A stretch of 11,436 nucleotides of DNA from NCBI GenBank assembly GCA_041167675.1, contig JBEEIB010000559.1, positions 1 to 11,436 of the forward strand, given 5' to 3'. Positions 7,234 to 11,436 of this stretch are shown here, piece by piece (the stretch's first letter is position 1; every line of letters starts with the position of its first letter). The notes below the pieces were generated by a model. It did no database searches and was not told where the DNA came from. It saw nothing but the letters and a program-made list of their open reading frames with translations. A program made the position numbers and the translations under genes. The stretch is from DASTDH01 sp041167675 (lineage in GTDB: Bacteria > Verrucomicrobiota > Verrucomicrobiia > Chthoniobacterales > JAFAMB01).

Positions 7234-7262
7234 TTGACGCCTACTGTCAGGGTCGTTAGTGT
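7234..7262 (+). promoter_or_regulatory. Weak candidate promoter of the MATE gene
   Basis: TTGACG (7234-7239) and TAGTGT (7257-7262) are 17 bp apart. The -35 is good and the -10 poor. Transcription would start about three bases before the ATG, giving a nearly leaderless mRNA, which would fit the absence of a Shine-Dalgarno before this gene. Confidence 0.22.
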
Positions 7263-7271
7263 CGCTACCTT

Positions 7272-8696
7272 ATGCCGCAGCCGCCGCTAGAAGATACCAG
7301 CGAAAACGCATCGGCTTCGTTTTGGCAGGTGGTTATTGCGGCGATTCGAGGTGAACACCGGGATTACACCACTGAGACCCTTAATCGTGCCGTGGTCCTT
7401 TTGGCCATCCCGATGGTGCTCGAAATGGTGATGGAATCGATCTTTGCGCTAGCTGACGTGTTCTGGGTTTCGCATCTCGGTAGTGACGCAGTTGCGGTAG
7501 TGGGGATCACCGAATCGATAATGACAGTTATTTACGCGGTCGCCATCGGCTTATCTATGGCCGGCACGGCGACCGTAGCGCGTCGGATCGGTGAAAAAGA
7601 TCCGGATCGTGCGGCTACCTCGGCGTTCCAGGTAATTCTGTTAGGTCTATTGGTGTCCGCCACATTGGGACTAGTTGGAGGTTCGTTTGGACCGGACATT
7701 CTGCGCAGTATGGGAGGTAATGAACATGTCGTAAGCATGGGCGGCAGTTTTTCGAGAATCATGCTAGGTGGGAACGCCACGGTTCTATTGATCTTTGTGA
7801 TCAACGCTATTTTCCGCGGAGCTGGTGATGCAGCGATAGCGATGCGGACGCTGTGGTTGGCTAACGCGATCAATATCTTGCTTGGCCCCTGTCTGGTCTT
7901 TGGTCTCGGCCCTTTCCCGGCGTTAGGGGTAACCGGGGCAGCGGTCGCTACCAACATTGGCCGGGGTTGCGGCGTATTGTATCAACTCTTTTACCTGACC
8001 GCACGCACGAGCCGCGTCCGGATTCAATTGCGGCACTTGCATTTCGAGCTAGGACCAGCACTCCAAATGCTAAAGCTGGCCGCTAACGGTACGATGCAAA
8101 ACCTGGTGAACACGGCCAGTTGGATCGGGCTCGTCAAGATTCTTTCGCAATCGGGCAGCGCTGCGCTAGCGGGATATACCATTGCAATTCGGGTTGTCAT
8201 CTTCGCTATTCTGCCGGCCTGGGGACTGTCGAACGCGGGTGCAACATTGGTCGGCCAGAACCTCGGCGCGGCCAAACCCGACAGAGCGGAATCCGCGGCT
8301 TGGATTGCGGTTCGGTACAACGTTTTCTTCCTTAGCGCGATCGGGTTGCTTTTCATAGTATTCGCGGGGCCGATTGCCCGCTTGTTCACAGGTGACTCAG
8401 CAACGATGGCATACGGCACTCAGGCGCTTTGGATTATAGGGCTCGGCTTTCCATTCTATGCCGCCGGGATTTGTCTAACTTCGGCTTTCAACGGTGCAGG
8501 TGATACGTGGACTCCGACACTGCTCAATTTGTGCTGTTTCTGGCTGTTTGAGATCCCCCTTGCCTGGCTGCTAGACAATCACTTTGGTGCCGGTGCAACT
8601 GGAGTTTTCATCGCTATTCCCATTGCTTTTTCGATGCTGGCAATAGGAAGTGTCTTTCTCTTTCGACGCGGCCATTGGAAACTGCAACGAGTCTAG
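7272..8696 (+). CDS. MATE family efflux transporter
   Basis: A 474-residue polytopic inner-membrane protein with about twelve hydrophobic segments and the two-fold MATE repeat. The first half opens NRAVVLLAIPMVLEMVMESI then FALADVFWVSHLG; the loops FRGAGD (181-186) and FNGAGD (406-411) occupy equivalent places in the two halves. NAGATLVGQNLGAAKPDRAE resembles the start of the second half in other members. MATE pumps export cationic drugs, dyes or metabolites in exchange for H+ or Na+; the substrate cannot be told from sequence. The N-terminus has about 40 soluble residues (PQPPLEDTSENASASFWQVV) before the first membrane helix. ATG 7272 is the only ATG that keeps the full first helix, and an in-frame TAG at 7257-7259 closes the frame upstream. 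No Shine-Dalgarno is visible. It diverges from the protease gene, converges on the WD40 gene, and shows no functional link to either. Confidence 0.95.
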   Translation: MPQPPLEDTSENASASFWQVVIAAIRGEHRDYTTETLNRAVVLLAIPMVLEMVMESIFALADVFWVSHLGSDAVAVVGITESIMTVIYAVAIGLSMAGTATVARRIGEKDPDRAATSAFQVILLGLLVSATLGLVGGSFGPDILRSMGGNEHVVSMGGSFSRIMLGGNATVLLIFVINAIFRGAGDAAIAMRTLWLANAINILLGPCLVFGLGPFPALGVTGAAVATNIGRGCGVLYQLFYLTARTSRVRIQLRHLHFELGPALQMLKLAANGTMQNLVNTASWIGLVKILSQSGSAALAGYTIAIRVVIFAILPAWGLSNAGATLVGQNLGAAKPDRAESAAWIAVRYNVFFLSAIGLLFIVFAGPIARLFTGDSATMAYGTQALWIIGLGFPFYAAGICLTSAFNGAGDTWTPTLLNLCCFWLFEIPLAWLLDNHFGAGATGVFIAIPIAFSMLAIGSVFLFRRGHWKLQRV

Positions 8697-8700
8697 CCTC

Positions 8701-8721
8701 ATTCGAGCCTTCAGCTCGAAT
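8701..8721. terminator. Possible hairpin between convergent MATE and WD40 genes
   Basis: ATTCGAG, a 7-base loop CCTTCAG, then CTCGAAT form a perfect 7-bp stem starting five bases after the MATE stop codon. It lies in a 62-bp convergent spacer, where a bidirectional terminator is expected, but no U-run follows on either strand. A short tandem TCGCAGA x2 (8731-8744) lies next to it. Confidence 0.35.
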
Positions 8722-8758
8722 AATGACAAATCGCAGATCGCAGATAGCAAATTGGATC

Positions 8759-9811
8759 CTAGGCGGCCGGATTCCACACCTCTACCTGACCGGAGGCGGA
8801 GCCAATCACCACAGCACGGTCTCCTGAGCTCCAGGCTGCGGAGGTAATTGCTTCGCCAAGAGAAGTTTCATACAATGGAATACGCGATCTTTCCGGATCC
8901 CAGAGGGCGACAGTGCCGTCGGCACTGCCGCTGACCAGCAACATGCCGCGGGATTGCCATGCGAGCAGCGTCACCTTTTTGGTATGCCGATGCAGTTCCT
9001 TAGGCCGCGTGCCGCGAGGCCCTTTGCCCGACACGTCCCAAACGGTGACCACCTCGCTGCCTCCGGTCGCAAGGAAACGGCTCGTTGGATCCCAAGCTAG
9101 TTCTTTGATCTTGTTGGCATAGCCCGTCATGTTCAACTCTTCTCCGACGCGGCAGGGCAGCTTCCAGAAATTCACAGTGGCCTCTTGGGTGCCAGCCGCG
9201 AGATAGCGGGCGTTTGGACTCCAAGCCATCGAAAGAATGGAACCTTTCCAGCGGACCTCTTGGTGGGGCTCATTTTGGCTAAGCCAGTAAAATCGTGCTC
9301 CACCGTAGAATCCGGCGGCGATTCCTTTACTGTCTGGCCGCCAGCAGAGCGCAGAAATCGTGGTCGAGTGTTGGTCGTATTTCAGACAGCTATCACCAGC
9401 GCTCGGTTTCCAGATACGCAACACTTTGCCCGCTCTCCCGGCTAACAGAGTACCTTCAGGTGACCAGCGCACCTGTTCGACCCAGGTTGACCGGTTTACT
9501 TCCGCGGCGTCGAAGGTCTCGAGCACAGCGCCCCGAGACGCATCCCACAGCCGAATTTTTCCGTCCTCCCCTCCGGTCGCTAGACCGCCTTCGGCCCAAT
9601 CGAGCGTGAGCGCGCCGACTGTATGCGCTTGGGGCAACTCGTGGAAGACGCTAACATCTCGAGCGTCGAGGATGAAGAGCGTTCCAGATCCGGTTAGCGC
9701 GGCTACCCGTGCGCTGTCAGGCGACCACCCGACTCCGACGACATGATCCTGCGCGTCGAAAGAATAGCGCTTGGCGGCGCCGGCGTTCGCGTGGCAGCTC
9801 AAGCCAGACAT
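8759..9811 (-). CDS. WD40 repeat beta-propeller protein, 350 aa
   Basis: Almost the whole protein consists of WD40 blades. I count eight repeats, for example DGKIRLWDA, EATVNFWKL, EVVTVWDV, DGTVALWDP and GQVEVWNP, each preceded by a strand like VGVGWSPDSARVAAL or KELAWDPTSRFLATGG. There is no signal peptide, membrane segment or enzymatic domain, so it is probably a cytoplasmic scaffold or interaction protein. I chose the ATG at 9811 (MSGLSCHANAGAAKRYSFD), which overlaps the last 13 bases of the upstream GTPase gene, with CAGGG about nine bases before it. An ATG 29 codons further up (9898) would place extra N-terminal sequence wholly inside the conserved GTPase 3' end and is less likely. The overlap suggests translational coupling and production in a fixed ratio with the GTPase. 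A physical partnership with the GTPase is inference; the partner and function of the propeller are unknown. Confidence 0.9.
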   Translation of the reverse strand: MSGLSCHANAGAAKRYSFDAQDHVVGVGWSPDSARVAALTGSGTLFILDARDVSVFHELPQAHTVGALTLDWAEGGLATGGEDGKIRLWDASRGAVLETFDAAEVNRSTWVEQVRWSPEGTLLAGRAGKVLRIWKPSAGDSCLKYDQHSTTISALCWRPDSKGIAAGFYGGARFYWLSQNEPHQEVRWKGSILSMAWSPNARYLAAGTQEATVNFWKLPCRVGEELNMTGYANKIKELAWDPTSRFLATGGSEVVTVWDVSGKGPRGTRPKELHRHTKKVTLLAWQSRGMLLVSGSADGTVALWDPERSRIPLYETSLGEAITSAAWSSGDRAVVIGSASGQVEVWNPAA

Positions 9812-11133
9812 GCGCGGAAACCCTGCTCCAATTTGTCGCGATCGAGGTTCCGTCCAATAAAGATGAGCTGGCTTCTCCGCGATTCGTCGTCTCTCCATTG
9901 CCGGTCCTGCTTACCGTCGAAGAGCATGTGAACCCCTTGGAAGATGAACCGCTGTTCGAGCCCCTTCAGGTTAAGAATGCCCTTCATGCGAAAGATGTCG
10001 ACACCCTTTTCGCGCAAAAGCGTACTCATCCAGTTGTTGAGTTTGCGCTGGTCAACCGGGCGCTCTGCGACGATGCCGACGCTTGAGACAGTTGCATCGT
10101 GGGTGTGCCCGGGCGCAAATGCTTGGCTGCGTATCGGCTCGACCCCCAGCCGACTACCATCTCGCGTAAGCTTCATCTCGAACTCGGTTGGAACGTGCTG
10201 CGTGAAGAATCCGTACTCGGCAGTCCTGGAAACATGCAGCGTGTAGTCGCCGCCGTTGCGCCCGAATACAAAGCTCTGCAGTTCGAGACTTGGCGCAAAG
10301 CCATCACCCACGGGAATCTTGCGTGACTCACCAATAAAGCGACCGGACGCGTGGCGGCGCGCAATTTCGAATTCCTCGTCGCTTCCGCTCGCGGTGGGGA
10401 GGAGAACAAAATCCATCTCCCGGTCGGCGCCCGGCTTGAAGTGGAAGCGGTATTCACCCGCCTCCAAATGGTAGACACCGCCCCATTCGAAGGGTGACTC
10501 TTCCTTAAGGAAATCGGCGTCCAGTTCAAGCTTTGCGTCGAGATCGAGGGCACCCAGGTTAAGCAGGCGATCAATATCGACTTCGGCGTCCCTGGTGCGG
10601 TAAACGCGCGCGTTTCGGCTCATCGCGCGGAGTCGGGCTTCAAGCTTGTCGAGGTCGGCAGGAGTGACGAGGTCGACCTTGTTGAGCAGAATCACGTCGG
10701 CAAAGGCGATCTGCTCCTGACACTCGCTGCTGATGTCGAGGTGTTCCCAAACATGCCTGGCATCGATGAGAGTGACGATGGCATCAAGCCTGAATGCCTC
10801 TCTTATTTCGTCGTCTACGAAGAACGTCTGCGCGACCGGTGCTGGATCTGCCAGACCAGTTGTTTCAATGAGTATGTAGTCGAACTTGTTCTTCCGCTTC
10901 ATCAGGTTTCCCAGGATGCGGATCAAGTCGCCGCGGACCGTGCAGCAGATACAGCCGTTGTTCATTTCGAAGATTTCCTCGTCAGCCTGAATTACGAGTT
11001 CGTTATCGATACCAATTTCGCCGTACTCATTTTCGATGATGGCGATGCGCTTGCCGTGCTGGCCACTGAGGATTCGATTAAGCAAGGTGGTCTTACCTGC
11101 TCCGAGGAAGCCGGTAAGCACGGTGACGGGCAC
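9799..11133 (-). CDS. COG0523/CobW-family G3E GTPase, putative metallochaperone
   Basis: With the GTG at 11133 as start the protein has 444 residues and opens MPVTVLTGFLGAGKTTLLNR, typical of the family. Motifs: Walker A GFLGAGKT (8-15), ENEYGEIG (34-41), the metal-binding CxCC motif GCICC (C61, C63, C64), ETTGLADP (90-97), G4 NKVD (151-154), and a CobW_C-like domain from about 335 to the end (SSVGIVAERPVDQRKLNNWM, then FRMKGILNL, FQGVHMLFDG and RSQLIFIGRNLDRDKLEQGF). Family members use GTP hydrolysis to deliver metals, often zinc, to client proteins. Between the G domain and the C-terminal domain lie about 110 extra residues (about 220-330, starting YHLEAGEYRFHF), making it longer than classical members. 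A single HTHD (343-346) replaces the His-rich loop of some relatives. The start is uncertain: the frame stays open to 11361, but that part lacks conserved sequence and contains the operator-like array. An ATG at 11162 is out of frame by one CT unit. It is the first gene of an operon with the WD40 gene. Confidence 0.9.
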   Translation of the reverse strand: MPVTVLTGFLGAGKTTLLNRILSGQHGKRIAIIENEYGEIGIDNELVIQADEEIFEMNNGCICCTVRGDLIRILGNLMKRKNKFDYILIETTGLADPAPVAQTFFVDDEIREAFRLDAIVTLIDARHVWEHLDISSECQEQIAFADVILLNKVDLVTPADLDKLEARLRAMSRNARVYRTRDAEVDIDRLLNLGALDLDAKLELDADFLKEESPFEWGGVYHLEAGEYRFHFKPGADREMDFVLLPTASGSDEEFEIARRHASGRFIGESRKIPVGDGFAPSLELQSFVFGRNGGDYTLHVSRTAEYGFFTQHVPTEFEMKLTRDGSRLGVEPIRSQAFAPGHTHDATVSSVGIVAERPVDQRKLNNWMSTLLREKGVDIFRMKGILNLKGLEQRFIFQGVHMLFDGKQDRQWRDDESRRSQLIFIGRNLDRDKLEQGFRACLA

Positions 11134-11142
11134 GCGTTGGAA

Positions 11143-11152
11143 AGAGAGAGAG
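11143..11152 (-). repeat. (AG)5/(CT)5 dinucleotide tract beside a possible start codon
   Basis: The tract follows ATG-ACC-AAA (ATG at 11162-11160, minus strand). As given, that ATG reads out of frame with the GTPase. With one CT unit fewer it would read MTKSLSFQRVPVTVLTGFLG, a normal N-terminus for this family. Confidence 0.6.
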
Positions 11153-11224
11153 ATTTGGTCATATAAGCAATAGGCAGCGAGATGGTTTGACGAATTCGAT
11201 GAAGAGGATTCGAGGGTCAGCAAG

Positions 11225-11269
11225 TTGTTAATGCAGACACATTGCAATAACAAATGCAACCTGCTTGCA
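11225..11269. promoter_or_regulatory. Candidate operator array upstream of the GTPase-WD40 operon
   Basis: TTGTTAATGCA (11225-11235), 7-bp spacer, TGCAATAACAA (11243-11253) form an inverted repeat with 10 of 11 pairs. A second dyad TTGCA-N8-TGCAA (11242-11259) overlaps it. Four TGCA tetramers start at 11232, 11243, 11255 and 11266, that is 11, 12 and 11 bp apart, about one helical turn. It lies 63-92 bp upstream of the candidate starts. COG0523 genes are often under the zinc repressor Zur (known), so a Fur/Zur-family protein is a natural candidate; the binding protein is inference. Confidence 0.5.
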
Positions 11270-11436
11270 GTATCGGCGGCCGTTTCTTCGATTGCGTTTC
11301 TGCCCATGAAATGGCGGCAACTTGACCGCACTGGATACCCGCCGAATCGGCGACGTCCCAATTGAAACCGGCATCCACATCAAGAGCCTCAGATCTGCGG
11401 ACCGAGGAAAGATAGGACGGAGACCAACTCGGCGAG
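11270..11436. other. Right-edge sequence without a supported gene
   Basis: Frames here are short or lack conserved content. The upstream extension of the GTPase frame (to a TTG at 11361) and a roughly 50-codon minus-strand frame starting near 11380 show no Shine-Dalgarno or recognisable motif. A neighbouring gene may begin beyond the edge. Confidence 0.4.

Noticed and set aside
9812..9898. A longer WD40 protein starting at the ATG at 9898
   Set aside because: The extra 29 residues are an out-of-frame reading of the conserved GTPase C-terminus; the ATG at 9811 gives the common short start/stop overlap.
11134..11361. N-terminal extension of the GTPase to a TTG at 11361
   Set aside because: The extension has no family-like content and contains the operator-like dyad and phased TGCA boxes; the family normally begins a few residues before the Walker A motif.

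Overview
The window is about 11.4 kb of bacterial chromosome with moderate GC. The gene set suggests a soil or freshwater Verrucomicrobiota or related PVC/Acidobacteria-type bacterium: a secreted tricorn-type S41 protease, a REP-associated Y1 transposase with 'GGGGTCAG' ends, a COG0523 GTPase followed by a WD40 protein, and several genes without a clear Shine-Dalgarno sequence. This lineage call is inference from gene content, with no marker gene to fix it.

Left part (1-3562): the 3' two thirds of a ComM/YifB-type AAA+ ATPase gene enters from the left edge. Just after its stop lies a compact REP-type transposon (1070-2192): one HUH/Y1 transposase gene between 31-bp inverted ends, each end with a small internal hairpin. 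A small, charged orphan protein follows on the minus strand (2422-2946). The next intergenic space carries an internally deleted, non-autonomous relative of the same transposon (3258-3466). It keeps both ends and a remnant of the transposase 3' end, and the outer part of its right end is duplicated in tandem. The orphan gene therefore sits between an autonomous copy and a MITE-like copy in the same orientation.

Middle (3563-8696): a large exported tricorn-type protease (minus strand) and a MATE-family efflux pump (plus strand) diverge from a 292-bp intergenic region that contains a 16-bp palindrome.

Right part (8759-11436): a two-gene minus-strand operon. A COG0523/CobW-type G3E GTPase (putative metallochaperone) with an extra central segment overlaps, by 13 bp, the start of a WD40 beta-propeller gene, suggesting translational coupling. 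Upstream of the GTPase lies an array of four TGCA boxes spaced 11-12 bp, including a near-perfect 11+7+11 dyad. It looks like an operator, plausibly for a metal-responsive repressor (inference). Between it and the conserved GTPase sequence, an out-of-frame ATG is followed by a (CT)5 tract. One dinucleotide fewer would put that ATG in frame.

No rRNA, tRNA, CRISPR array or recognisable defence locus was seen. The observations most worth follow-up are the RAYT/MITE pair, including a compensating frameshift in the transposase C-terminus revealed by the MITE copy, and the GTPase-WD40 operon with its operator array and start-site ambiguity.
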